In this document: piece by piece, positions 26,772-34,358 of the stretch | Position numbering within the stretch: the first letter of the stretch is position 1 | Layout of the letters: every line of letters starts with the position of its first letter | Assembly (NCBI GenBank): GCA_028282465.1 | Contig: JANQHX010000028.1 | Coordinates: forward strand, 1-36,745 | From: Gynuella sp. | GTDB taxonomy: Bacteria; Pseudomonadota; Gammaproteobacteria; Pseudomonadales; Natronospirillaceae | Reading direction: 5' to 3' | DNA: 36,745 nucleotides | Translations under genes and position numbers: made by a program | The notes under the pieces: model-generated | Databases searched by the model: none | What the model saw: the letters and a program-made list of their open reading frames with translations, nothing else | What the model was told of the DNA's origin: nothing

Positions 26772-27341
26772 ACAAATCTCCTTTTTTTATTTTCTTGGTA
26801 AGGCAATTTTAAGTGGTGTTATTAAGGTATGGCTGTAGAAATTTATAATGAAGAATTGTTGCCAAACAAATATTAAAAATAATAACTTTGGGAATTGAGA
26901 AGTTGGTAATGAATTTTATTATTTTAGGTGATGTTGATTTATAAAGTTGTCTTTATGAAGGGTAGGTAGACATCTTATCTAAAATAGAAATAGAGACTAA
27001 TTCGAATAGGCTAATTAGAATTGCACGAGAATATTAATAAAAATAAACTAAATTTGTTTTTATTAAACTACTTTTGATTTGTATAAAAGATGTCATTCAG
27101 TCTTCAGCAAGGTGCTTACTATTTTTTAGTTAACAGCTTTTTACTCGGTGTTAAGCTGTCATTAAAGAATAAAAAAATTCAGAAATAATTAAGAAACAGG
27201 TTAAAGTTTTTTTCTCTTGTGAGCGTATGCTCATTTTAAATACAAGCCCAATCCAATTTTGAATAATTCTATCGAACCATGGCTACTCCGTGGGGCAACT
27301 GGAAAATCTCACGGGCTCACCATCTAACAGAGGAAGAAAAA
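26772..27341. promoter_or_regulatory. 570-bp divergent intergenic region with a short palindrome
   Basis: It separates the giant secreted protein (minus) from the unknown exported protein (plus) and is very AT-rich. TGAGC-GTAT-GCTCA at 27220-27233 is a perfect 5-bp inverted repeat, a candidate operator. The stretch holding ATG 27279 is read here as leader sequence because the good ribosome site is at 27342. No other gene is seen. Confidence 0.5.
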
Positions 27342-28403
27342 ATGAATAACATTGCACTCACCTTTGCAGCATTCTCAATCTCGGTTATCAGTGGTTTTAC
27401 TATGGCTCAAGATGTACCCGCTGAAATGGTCATAGAACAAGACGATAACGCCATCGTTATTTTTGAAAAAACTTTAGTAACCGGTTCAGATTCAATGTTT
27501 GAAATTACTGACATTGTATCTCCAACCCCAGATATTATTGAGTATGTTGATGGCTCATTGGTTTGCCACACCAGTACTTATTGTGAAATTTTAGCAAGAT
27601 TACCCAAGTACGGACCGAAGCAATTACATCGTTATGACCTAAGTAATATTCCCTACAGCATTGCTCGCATCGACGTTATGAGTGACAGCATTGACATAGA
27701 TTTAAGTCCAACACTTTGGGGCTTCAATAATTTTCATATTGCTGAAGTAATCACCGCGCCTTCACCAACATTATATCCCCGTGGCCAATATACATTCGCA
27801 AGAGCAGAGGGTGTAAGAATTGGCGAAACCGATGACTATTTAGAAGTGAAACTTCAATTCCAATTACAAGCCATGACTTCTGCACAACCGGTTGAATATC
27901 AAACGCTGCAAGTTGTAGCCTCTGGAATCGACCAAGGCTTAGTGGTTTGGGACACAAGATTATTGGGTGACGGTTATGCTGCAGTCGAAGGTAATAAAGG
28001 CATTGCATCTGGCTACCCAACTGCAGAGTTATATGCCTTTGGCACCAGCCACTGGAACGTGTCTAGTGGCCACTATACTGGCATAAAATTCTTTACTAAC
28101 GGAACCGATCAAACTCAGCCAGGCTTGGATTTATCTGAATACACCAAGCTGACCTTAACCATGAACTGTATGAATGGTATGGTGGTTGAAGCGTTCTTCG
28201 GTGCAAGTTGGGATTCTTCCCAAAACTTTTTAGCAGACATTCAATGCGATAGCTTTATGCATACCTATGAGTTTGATATTTCCGGTGCTAATGCCTACGA
28301 CATTCAAACAGCGCTTTGGTTAAACATTCCAGTTTGGAAGAACACTGGCATCACCAACCACAGTTTGTGGATGAATATTGATGAGATTGTATTGAGTAAG
28401 TAA
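27342..28403 (+). CDS. exported protein of unknown function, possible jelly-roll C-terminus
   Basis: A 353-residue exported protein. The start at 27342 follows GAGGAAG and opens a clean signal peptide (cleavage near TMA-QDV). An ATG at 27279 would put 21 charged residues ahead of it. I do not recognise a family. The C-terminal ~150 residues (DLSEYTKLTLTMNC, HTYEFDISGANAY, WMNIDEIVL) have the rhythm of beta-sandwich carbohydrate-binding modules, where D-L-S-x-Y and a final N-I-D-E-I strand recur. That is a fold-level guess. Two cysteines near residue 270 (MNC and IQC) may pair. A terminator hairpin follows. Confidence 0.75.
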   Translation: MNNIALTFAAFSISVISGFTMAQDVPAEMVIEQDDNAIVIFEKTLVTGSDSMFEITDIVSPTPDIIEYVDGSLVCHTSTYCEILARLPKYGPKQLHRYDLSNIPYSIARIDVMSDSIDIDLSPTLWGFNNFHIAEVITAPSPTLYPRGQYTFARAEGVRIGETDDYLEVKLQFQLQAMTSAQPVEYQTLQVVASGIDQGLVVWDTRLLGDGYAAVEGNKGIASGYPTAELYAFGTSHWNVSSGHYTGIKFFTNGTDQTQPGLDLSEYTKLTLTMNCMNGMVVEAFFGASWDSSQNFLADIQCDSFMHTYEFDISGANAYDIQTALWLNIPVWKNTGITNHSLWMNIDEIVLSK

Positions 28404-28449
28404 CTGGACTGCTCATTACTTATCCGAAAAAATACGGAGTAAATTAACA

Positions 28450-28478
28450 TTGAGCCTCTAGTACGATTAGGGGCTCAA
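28450..28478. terminator. terminator hairpin between convergent genes
   Basis: TTGAGCCTCTA and TAGGGGCTCAA form an 11-bp stem (one G-T pair) around GTACGAT. It lies 47 bp after the exported-protein stop and 31 bp before the convergent ankyrin gene end. Confidence 0.65.
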
Positions 28479-28508
28479 TATTCGTGTTAAGTTTAAAAAA
28501 GTGCACAT

Positions 28509-30329
28509 CTAAGTGATGTCTAAAGCAGCGGTTGTTGAAATTTCATTTTCTGAAGAAGCTAAAAGCCAATTTCTTCCCGCTAACTTTTCAGTACTTGTAA
28601 ATTCTTCAAAGCTTATAAATCTAACTCTATCAAACTGGAAGGGAAGTTTGTTGAAATAGAGAGCATCAGACTTCCAGTTTCCACTGTTTACTGATGAATT
28701 AGCTTCGGTTTCTGAGTTGAAACCCTTGCTTATTAAACATAGCTGCAAAAAAAAATAGTCTTCAGTTGGACAGATGTGCGAAATGCCATCTAAAACTACT
28801 TTATCACCCAAATATAAATCTACTCTCTTGGATTCAATAACCTTCAATACAAACCATTTACTGTCATTTTTGACTATTAAAATCGACCTTTCGGATTCAC
28901 CTTGATTTTTATAAGAAGGTTCAAAATAGTTTTCATATTCGTTCGAACTAACTTTGGTTTTTGTCCACTCAAAAGTTTTTGTATTAAAAGTATATTTGTA
29001 TCGATTATAGCTATGGTCACCGTCGTTTATGAGTTCGCCACCTGAGATGCAAATTCTATCTTCTGTCAACTCTGCTTTATGGTTGTGAAGCCAGCCTGGA
29101 TTAATCCCGGAATACTGAATTTTATTAATTGAGAAATCAGATATAGATAGCCTGTACACGGGAACGTCTGCTTTTCTGTCCTCTGGATAGCCGAGGTTTC
29201 CGATGATATAAACATAACCTTCTATATAAGTAGCTGTATGAAAGTCGGTAGGAGGAAAAACTTCTCTCGGATATTGGTAAATAGTTATTTTGTTGTGATC
29301 AAATACAATTACTTCATTATAAATACAGAAATCAGGGTCGTAATGATCCTCGTGTTCACCGGCAATGCACACGAATCTACCATCTGGAAGTTTGATAGTA
29401 GTTTGTCCCATTCGATCATTGCACCATATTGGTCTAGGGATACTGTCAATGCAGTTAAAATTGTCGTAAGCTTTCCATGCTGATTTTCCAGTTCTCACCA
29501 TGTGATAGTAGAACTTGTTGGTACATACCTCAGGATTACTACTCCCAAATTTTCTTACGCTAAGATCCTTGAATTCTACAGATGATATGTTTTTAAATTC
29601 TTCATCCTTAATGTTTAAAAATGAGTATTTAATTCGTGGATCGCAGTCATTAATATCAGCCCCAGCATTAATAAGTATGTTAGCAACCTCTAGAGTCCTG
29701 GCTTCAGTTATCGCTTGGCTTCTTACAAATGAGGCTCTGTTTAATTTATTTATATCGGCTCCCAGCAATATTAGCTTTTTAACACAATTAATTGCGCCTT
29801 CAGAGCTTGCTTCAATAAGGGGAGTATTACCAAATGTATTGAACTCTTCGATATTGGCTCCATTTAAAACTAGCCACTCAAGCATATTCTGGTCGTCCCT
29901 TAGAATCGCGTATTCTAAAGCTATTTGTCCTACATGACCTCGAGCTTTTATGTTGGCACCAGATTTTATGAGTAGATTAGTCTTCTGGATATCCCCTGTA
30001 AGAATAGACACCAACAGTGGTGTTCTTTTTAAATGGTCTCGAATCTCTAAGTTAATTTCATTTGAAAGTAACAATGATAATTCGTCTACTGTACCTAATG
30101 CAGTAATATAAAATATATCATTCCATTTTAGTTGGTCAGCATCAGCACCGTATTCGATTAATAGTTGTACTACATTGAATAATCCTAACCGAGATGCGAT
30201 GAAAAGTGGCGAAGGTTCATACTTTTTCTTTTCATTTGGATCTGCTCCTTGTTCAAGAAGTTTTTTTACATCGAAATATACGGTTCCGGTTATTTTGTAA
30301 AGAGTTGCAATAATGGATTTATCTTGCAT
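28509..30329 (-). CDS. ankyrin-repeat protein with C-terminal Kelch-like region
   Basis: A 606-residue cytosolic protein without a signal peptide. Residues ~10-240 contain about six ankyrin repeats (SPLFIASRLGLFNVVQLLIE, TPLLVSILTGDIQKTNLLIK, NTPLIEASSEGAINCVKKLI, each followed by a GAD or GAN turn). Residues ~295-480 have Kelch-like blades with conserved aromatic and Gly patterns (GQTTIKLPDGRFVCIAGE, ATYIEGYVYIIGN, RICISGGELI). Ankyrin plus Kelch points to a protein-binding scaffold. No enzymatic domain is visible. No clear ribosome site precedes the ATG at 30329. Next to an IS remnant and an integron end, it could be part of a mobile region. Confidence 0.8.
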   Translation of the reverse strand: MQDKSIIATLYKITGTVYFDVKKLLEQGADPNEKKKYEPSPLFIASRLGLFNVVQLLIEYGADADQLKWNDIFYITALGTVDELSLLLSNEINLEIRDHLKRTPLLVSILTGDIQKTNLLIKSGANIKARGHVGQIALEYAILRDDQNMLEWLVLNGANIEEFNTFGNTPLIEASSEGAINCVKKLILLGADINKLNRASFVRSQAITEARTLEVANILINAGADINDCDPRIKYSFLNIKDEEFKNISSVEFKDLSVRKFGSSNPEVCTNKFYYHMVRTGKSAWKAYDNFNCIDSIPRPIWCNDRMGQTTIKLPDGRFVCIAGEHEDHYDPDFCIYNEVIVFDHNKITIYQYPREVFPPTDFHTATYIEGYVYIIGNLGYPEDRKADVPVYRLSISDFSINKIQYSGINPGWLHNHKAELTEDRICISGGELINDGDHSYNRYKYTFNTKTFEWTKTKVSSNEYENYFEPSYKNQGESERSILIVKNDSKWFVLKVIESKRVDLYLGDKVVLDGISHICPTEDYFFLQLCLISKGFNSETEANSSVNSGNWKSDALYFNKLPFQFDRVRFISFEEFTSTEKLAGRNWLLASSENEISTTAALDIT

Positions 30330-30441
30330 TCTGAAGGCGATTTATTGTCGCGGTTGCTTGGGGAGAATCGTGAGTCTAATAGATATGATGTGCCAATGGA
30401 ATAAAGAAAAGGCATTAGAATAGTCCAAATTTACTTGTTAC

Positions 30442-30669
30442 TCACTTATTAAAAGCATTAATAAACTTTGGAAGAAAGTAATACAAGAAGACAAAAATAA
30501 TTAGGCCTCCAGGAATTGTACGCTGACCGAACATGGCTTTCTCTGTAATAGACGCATCTGCAACCGAGGAAACTAGGGTTACGGCTCCAAGCCAAGCGAT
30601 CAAGAGGGCAATACCTAAAAAGAAACTCAGTAACGCAGTGAGGCCTATAGTATCGATGACACTAGCCTT
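30442..30669 (-). pseudogene. fragment of a membrane-protein gene
   Basis: A minus-strand frame with no usable ATG encodes about 75 residues with two hydrophobic stretches (GLTALLSFFLGIALLIAW and PGGLIIFVFLYYFL) and a lysine-rich end. In the same frame upstream, ATG-initiated codons (M-K-K-C-C-N-R-Y-L-I-P-N-I-K) precede a TAA at 30670-30672, so an intact gene may have been split by a nonsense change. It may also be the tail of a gene truncated by the adjacent IS remnant. Function unknown. Confidence 0.4.
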
Positions 30670-30765
30670 TTACTTGATGTTAGGTATTAAATATCTATTA
30701 CAACACTTTTTCATATTGAGTTTTAGCGTTTTCAGAAAATGCCACAGCCTAGGTGGTTCCGTTTG

Positions 30766-31698
30766 CTAGAATGTGACGATGATACCGTCTTTGTAAATAT
30801 CCTTGGAGAAACCTAAGCGACGATACCGTTGCAACACTCTTTCTAGTGTAGAGATTAAGGTGTGGTGTTCCTGGCCTTGCCCCCACGCATAGGCATCTAT
30901 GATGACTTGGTGTTTCTTATCGACGGTGGCCACACCGTTGTAACCTTGAATGGTGCCTTTACTGGTGGTGATCTTCGCAGACTCATTATCAGTTATGTTG
31001 CTTTTGACTTCGCTTGGCTTTTTTCCTTGCCCCATCCTTGGGACTTGTGTCTTTACAAACTGATCGATCTTTTGAAAGGCTTTATCCAGGGTATCGATGT
31101 TCTGTTCTAATCGCTGTTTCTGCAATACGGCTTCATCATCGTCGCGCTCATCACACTCCCTATGCTTACCAATAAGGTGCTTGATCTGTCTCTGGATCTT
31201 ATCTCGTTTTTGTTTGAGCTCTTTAAACTTTCCGCTCCATTCCTTGGCGGCGTTGGAAGACATTTTACAGCCGTCCAAAGCAAACAGCTCGTTACCAATT
31301 AATCCTTGTTCATCGCAAATCAACAACACTTGCTCAAACAGTTCTGTCATGCTCTCTGGATATTTCGATATAAAGTTGGCGATGGTGGTGAAGTGGGGAA
31401 CAGTATCGCAGGATAAGGCTTTGAAAATGATATTGGTTTCGCAACACCACTGTATTTCACGGGAAGAAGTAATGCCTTTAGAATAAGCAAACAGAATAAT
31501 GGATAACAAAATCGCTGGATCGTAAGCTGGACGACCTCCATCGTCATTAGTGTATACATCATGAAAGACGGAGAGATCCAATTTGTTGTGAGTTAAGTAA
31601 TGAATGGCGTGTTCAAAGGTTCCGGGTTGCAGTTGGTCTTTGTAATTAATGACCACCATGGAGCTTTGGTTGAAATCGTAATGCTTGTATTTTGGCAT
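30766..31698 (-). pseudogene. IS1182-like transposase, 3' end missing
   Basis: A 310-residue transposase of the IS1182 type, usually ~450-500 residues. The N-terminus (PKYKHYDFNQSSMVVINYKD) and the first catalytic block FALDGCKMSSNAAKEWSG are present, as is YNGVATVDKKHQVIIDAYAWG. The frame ends in K-D-G-I-I-V-T-F at 30766, where intact relatives continue with the rest of the DDE domain. Homology appears to stop near 30771, which looks like a deletion or recombination junction. It is therefore inactive. It lies directly beyond the last attC. The ATG has an AGGAG inside the upstream hairpin. Confidence 0.85.
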
Positions 31699-31699
31699 G

Positions 31700-31726
31700 A
31701 GACATCACTCCTTTTGAGTGATGTCT
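31700..31726 (-). promoter_or_regulatory. 10-bp hairpin covering the transposase ribosome site
   Basis: AGACATCACT and AGTGATGTCT pair perfectly around CCTTTTG. On the minus strand this places the AAAAGGAG ribosome site in and beside the loop, ten bases ahead of the transposase ATG. Such hairpins are known in IS elements as a guard against translation from outside transcripts. The exact IS end is not resolved. Confidence 0.6.
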
Positions 31727-31766
31727 AGTTTATCTATTTTTTAAATGTTTTGGGGTTTTTCTACAA

Positions 31767-31866
31767 ACTCAACGCCGCACTCAGCGGCACATTGTTTTTA
31801 GGCGCGAAGAGCCGTTAATGTGTCCAGCAAAACGCAGTTTTGCGAGGCTGGAGTGTTTTGTTATAA
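31767..31866 (-). repeat. attC 1 (last attC of the array)
   Basis: R'' is TTATAAC and R' is GTTGAGT, a perfect GTTRRRY match, read on the minus strand. Internal arms fold around GCGAAGAGC. It belongs to the cassette at 31870-32187. Its R' should have bordered a further cassette that is now missing. Confidence 0.9.
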
Positions 31867-31869
31867 GAA

Positions 31870-32187
31870 TTAATTATGGAGCTTAACTACATGAACAGTT
31901 GGCCATCTAGGAGAAGCTTCACACGGTGCTCCAATGGCAACATTTAGCTTCTTACCAGAAACAAAAGCTGTCATTGCTAAGCTTAGATAAGCATCAAAAT
32001 ATGGATCTGTATCCTTTAAAACTATTGCATAAGATGCCGCACAGCCTTCAATTTCATGGGAGTTAGGCATGCCTATTTGTAAATATCCATCGGCAACAGT
32101 AACGTAAGATGGTGTAAAAGAAGGCACATATTCACGACCAAATGCGCTCGTTGTGATTAAAGTTAATAGAATTAGAATATATTTCAT
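31870..32187 (-). CDS. cassette gene 1: small exported Cys-pair protein
   Basis: A 105-residue protein with a signal peptide (cleavage near AFG-REY) and about 88 mature residues. It carries the layout shared by five cassettes here: early beta-type segments, Cys in EGCAASYAIVL, a Ser/Ala-rich helix (LSLAMTAFVSGKKLNV), then Cys in APCEAS and a final V-H-V-V-K-L strand. The two cysteines probably form a periplasmic disulfide. A ribosome site AAGGTGA precedes the ATG. Function unknown. I know similar small periplasmic proteins are widespread in gammaproteobacteria but cannot name the family. Confidence 0.8.
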   Translation of the reverse strand: MKYILILLTLITTSAFGREYVPSFTPSYVTVADGYLQIGMPNSHEIEGCAASYAIVLKDTDPYFDAYLSLAMTAFVSGKKLNVAIGAPCEASPRWPTVHVVKLHN

Positions 32188-32205
32188 ATCGCGTATTTCA
32201 CCTTT

Positions 32206-32299
32206 TTATAACGTTCTCTATAATGGGCGCCGAGACTGCGAAGCAGTGCTTTACGGCGTCCAGTACACGAAGTGTACGGCATTTATTAGCTTGTTATAC
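32206..32299 (-). repeat. attC 2
   Basis: R'' GTATAAC, R' GTTATAA. Its R' heptamer is the exact complement of R'' in attC 1, marking the 5' edge of cassette 1. Internal arms include CGTCCAGTACACGAAGTGTAC. Confidence 0.9.
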
Positions 32300-32305
32300 G
32301 GCCAC

Positions 32306-32632
32306 TTAATTCTTTAGTTGCAGCCCTTTCACATAGCAGTATGCTGTATGTGCAGCAGGGTCATATTGTATATTAACATCCACCTTTGCCATTCTTGCTG
32401 CAAGAATCATTGATATCAGCTGACTTGCATTATCTTGAACATCGCCACTAATAGTGAAGTATTTTTTCGTATTAGGGCAACTTACATCTTTTAGATATAC
32501 ATATAAGGAATCCTTACTATTGTAGGTGTAAATGATGTCGACTTCCGCCCAATCAGTCCAAAGGTCTTCTGAAAATACATTTCCTGAAATTACTAGTAAT
32601 AGGCCGATTAAATACTTCAATTTTTTCTCCAT
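32306..32632 (-). CDS. cassette gene 2: small exported Cys-pair protein
   Basis: A 108-residue exported protein (signal peptide to about NVFS-EDL). The ATG at 32632 begins M-E-K-K. A TTG four codons later would use the GGAG inside the first codons as its ribosome site and is a real alternative. It shares the five-cassette layout: LYVYLKDVSCP, an internal helix ISMILAARMAKVDVNI and a late Cys (TAYCYVKG) before a terminal L-Q-L-K strand. Its mature N-terminus (EDLW...LYV) closely resembles that of the cassette at 36092. Function unknown. Confidence 0.78.
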   Translation of the reverse strand: MEKKLKYLIGLLLVISGNVFSEDLWTDWAEVDIIYTYNSKDSLYVYLKDVSCPNTKKYFTISGDVQDNASQLISMILAARMAKVDVNIQYDPAAHTAYCYVKGLQLKN

Positions 32633-32636
32633 TTAC

Positions 32637-32728
32637 GTATAACGTTCTTGGTTAGGGGCGCCGAGTTGCGCAGCAACGCTTTTGGGCGTCCCGTGGCGAA
32701 GCCACTTTACTATACCAGCTTGTTAAAT
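32637..32728 (-). repeat. attC 3
   Basis: R'' ATTTAAC, R' GTTATAC. The R'' supplies the TAA stop of the next cassette gene. R' is the exact complement of R'' in attC 2. Confidence 0.9.
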
Positions 32729-33058
32729 ACCTTTTAGATATTTCTTAATGACTGGTTCAGCATTAGACCATCCATTTTTCACGACACCAAGTTTGTATTC
32801 TTCTTCGGAAGCAATAGCCTCTACGAATTCGATACTTGAAGGCCAGTAACTGGAAAGTTTTTCCACTGAATAATCACCAAGTAAGGTAGGTAGATTATGG
32901 ATGTGGCTAGCCATTACTTGAGCGACCCTTAGGTTTGTACAATGTCGTATTTCTAAGGAGGTGTAATAGATTATTTCCAATATTACAGAGCGGAGATCAG
33001 CTGGGCATTTATCTAGGTCAGATTCTTTGTATTTATTTCTTTTAAATGGGCTGATCAC
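32723..33058 (-). CDS. cassette gene 3: hypothetical cytosolic protein
   Basis: A 111-residue protein with a GTG start, supported by AGGAACG eight bases upstream. Predicted mostly helical and soluble, without a signal peptide or membrane segment (DLRSVILEIIYYTSLEIRH, QVMASHIHNLPTLLGDY). It ends in KKYLKGI. No family is recognised. Its stop codon lies inside the R'' core of attC 3, so the reading frame ends at the recombination junction. Confidence 0.7.
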   Translation of the reverse strand: MISPFKRNKYKESDLDKCPADLRSVILEIIYYTSLEIRHCTNLRVAQVMASHIHNLPTLLGDYSVEKLSSYWPSSIEFVEAIASEEEYKLGVVKNGWSNAEPVIKKYLKGI

Positions 33059-33079
33059 TCAAGCGTTCCTAGGGTATTT

Positions 33080-33171
33080 ATTTAACGCCTAAATATGAGG
33101 CGCATTGTTTTTAGGCTCGAAGAGCCGTTAATGTGTCCAGCCAAAGGCGGCCCTGGCACGGTTTGTTAAAT
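33080..33171 (-). repeat. attC 4
   Basis: R'' ATTTAAC, R' GTTAAAT. R' complements R'' of attC 3 exactly. Internal arms ATGAGGCGCATTG and TTAATGTGTCC match attC 1. Confidence 0.9.
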
Positions 33172-33176
33172 AATAT

Positions 33177-33494
33177 CTACTGCTTGTTTAATCTAACTCC
33201 AACAATCCTTGGTTTATTACCAACACAACCGTCTAAGCTTAGACCAACATTTTTGCTTGCCATAAATGCTGCTAATAGTGTAGAAAACCTTATGCTTGCA
33301 GATTCTCCTTCAGTCAAATCAATCCTGTATGAGTCGTTACTGTTTTCACAGTCTCCTTTAACATAATCAGCATTCATCTTTACATCAACATGATTAGGCC
33401 AAGGTGCGATATAAACAATCTCAGAAACCTTGACTTCGGCTGCGTTTACTTGAGTGAATAGCCCAAGTAAAACGGAATAGATATATTTTTTCAT
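33177..33494 (-). CDS. cassette gene 4: small exported Cys-pair protein
   Basis: A 105-residue exported protein with signal peptide MKKYIYSVLLGLFTQVNA and a good AGGAG ribosome site. It shares the five-cassette layout: KGDCENSNDSYRI, then STLLAAFMASKNVGLSL, then DGCVGNKPRIVGVRL. Two cysteines are placed to disulfide-bond. The mature protein is about 87 residues. No characterised relative is recognised; the compact beta-helix-beta pattern recalls small OB-fold B subunits of AB5 toxins, offered only as a structural guess. Confidence 0.8.
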   Translation of the reverse strand: MKKYIYSVLLGLFTQVNAAEVKVSEIVYIAPWPNHVDVKMNADYVKGDCENSNDSYRIDLTEGESASIRFSTLLAAFMASKNVGLSLDGCVGNKPRIVGVRLNKQ

Positions 33495-33516
33495 TAGCTC
33501 CTCTCATTAGAAGTAT

Positions 33517-33611
33517 ATTTAACGCCTGTATATGAGGCGCATTGTAGTTAGCGCCGAAGGCGCGTTAATGCGTCCTGCGGCAACGCCGCAAACATGATGC
33601 ATTTGTTACAA
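33517..33611 (-). repeat. attC 5
   Basis: R'' TTGTAAC, R' GTTAAAT. R' complements R'' of attC 4 exactly. Apart from a few bases it is the same sequence as attC 12 (36452-36547). Confidence 0.9.
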
Positions 33612-33799
33612 CTGCGCATAGCCTAAAAACTAAACTGCCAACTTTTTAACATGGCGACCAGTTGGCTATGGAACCAGTTGAACGTTAGTGCGGGTGATCA
33701 AGCCTGTTAACTACAGACTGATCGACTCATGGCAGGCACTGAATTTAAAAACACCGCTATACCTGTTTGCACTTTACCTAGTTTAATTTAAACCACGCG
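33612..33799 (-). other. orf-poor cassette A, copy 1
   Basis: No normal gene on the cassette strand. The body matches 36548-36735 by eye at roughly 85 percent, with no large gaps, and resembles 34929-35139 more distantly. A 30-codon plus-strand frame starts at GTG 33694 and ends at TAA 33784; its translation begins M-I-K-P-V-N. Its boundary heptamers (GTTACAG and TTGTAAC) differ by one base from exact complements. The role is unknown: a promoter, small RNA or tiny protein are all possible. Confidence 0.65.
33694..33786 (+). CDS. 30-codon plus-strand mini-ORF, copy 1 (uncertain)
   Basis: Runs against the array genes. Frame and length match the copy at 36630, beginning M-I-K-P-V-N-Y versus M-I-E-P-V-N-H, and both carry L-I-D-S-W-Q-A-L-N-L-K-T-P. 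Between the copies there are four clearly silent and at least six amino-acid-changing differences, so selection on protein is not evident. There is no clear ribosome site. It may be a non-coding element with an open frame. Confidence 0.3.
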   Translation: MIKPVNYRLIDSWQALNLKTPLYLFALYLV

Positions 33800-33913
33800 C
33801 TGTAACGCCAAGTGCAGTTGCACTTTGGGTGAAGTGTAGTTTTGGGCTAAACTGGCGTAGCCAGCCCAAAACGAAGCGGAGCCCAAAGTGTCAACTGGCA
33901 CGCCTTGTTAAAC
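33800..33913 (-). repeat. attC 6 (long form, 114 bp)
   Basis: R'' GTTTAAC, R' GTTACAG. It has long internal arms around GCACTTTGGG and GCCCAAAGTG. Its own cassette gene is the repeat-protein gene at 33919-34275. Confidence 0.88.
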
Positions 33914-33918
33914 ATTTT

Positions 33919-34275
33919 CTAATTACTTGCCATGAGCATTCCGTATACGTAGACCCGACAACCAGAACTACCGGCGGAAATCCTTATGCCAGGACCTAAC
34001 TCAATCTCAATTTCTACATTTCCAGAACCTGCAGTGCCTCCGTTAGCATGGTAAGCGCGCGAACCATTCCACGCGGTTGCACCATTACTATGATATGCGC
34101 GAGAACCATTCCATGCGGTGGCGCCGTTATCATGGTACGCTCTTGAGCCATTCCACGCCGTTGCGCCGTTTCTATGATAAGCCCGAGAACCATTCCACGC
34201 AGTAGCGCCATTGTCATGGTAAGCCCGAGAACCATTCCAAAGAGTAGCTCCGTTTGAATGATAAAGACGAGACAT
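33919..34275 (-). CDS. cassette gene 6: 14-residue tandem-repeat protein
   Basis: A 118-residue cytosolic protein. After M-S-R come six 14-residue units of pattern A-Y-H-x-N-G-A-T-A-W-N-G-S-R (the first starts LYH; the last is degenerate AYHANGGTAGSGN), then a beta-rich ~30-residue tail (VEIEIELGPGIRI, RVYVYGMLMASN). The Y-H-x-N-G beat resembles MORN-type or YwqK-like repeats. The DNA units (42 bp) differ mostly at silent sites while the protein stays fixed, so the protein is under selection. An AGGAA ribosome site precedes the ATG. No signal peptide. Function unknown. Confidence 0.82.
   Translation of the reverse strand: MSRLYHSNGATLWNGSRAYHDNGATAWNGSRAYHRNGATAWNGSRAYHDNGATAWNGSRAYHSNGATAWNGSRAYHANGGTAGSGNVEIEIELGPGIRISAGSSGCRVYVYGMLMASN
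34018..34266 (-). repeat. six 42-bp tandem repeats inside cassette gene 6
   Basis: Each unit encodes the 14-residue repeat. Codons differ between units (for example GCG versus GCA, CGA versus CGT) while residues stay nearly constant. Not a CRISPR: there are no unique spacers and the units lie within a gene. Confidence 0.9.
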
Positions 34276-34289
34276 ATTCTATTCCTGAT

Positions 34290-34358
34290 GTTTAACGCCG
34301 GTAACACCGGGGAACTGAAGCGAAGCGGAAGTTTTTCCGGTGCTTGCCCTTGTTAGCA
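34290..34358 (-). repeat. attC 7 (short form, 69 bp)
   Basis: R'' TGCTAAC, R' GTTAAAC, a perfect GTTRRRY match. R' complements R'' of attC 6 exactly. Shortest site in the array, with arms around GAACTGAAGCGAAGCGGAAG. Confidence 0.88.

Noticed and set aside
30430-30450. TTACTTGTTACTCAC resembling the end of an attC
   Set aside because: No partner R' or attC arms occur in the 100 bp to its left, and its heptamer does not match the R' of attC 1.
30715-30721. ATTGAGT, close to the R'' complement expected for the lost cassette (GTTGAGT)
   Set aside because: One mismatch in a heptamer is likely by chance and no attC arms surround it.
30533-30769. 78-residue plus-strand ORF beside the IS remnant
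   Set aside because: It overlaps the opposite-strand membrane-protein frame, which has the better hydrophobic pattern, and it lacks a ribosome site.
34014-34307. 97-residue minus-strand ORF in the repeat cassette
   Set aside because: Different frame of the same repeats. The frame at 33919-34275 has constant residues with silent variation, whereas this one has no ribosome site.
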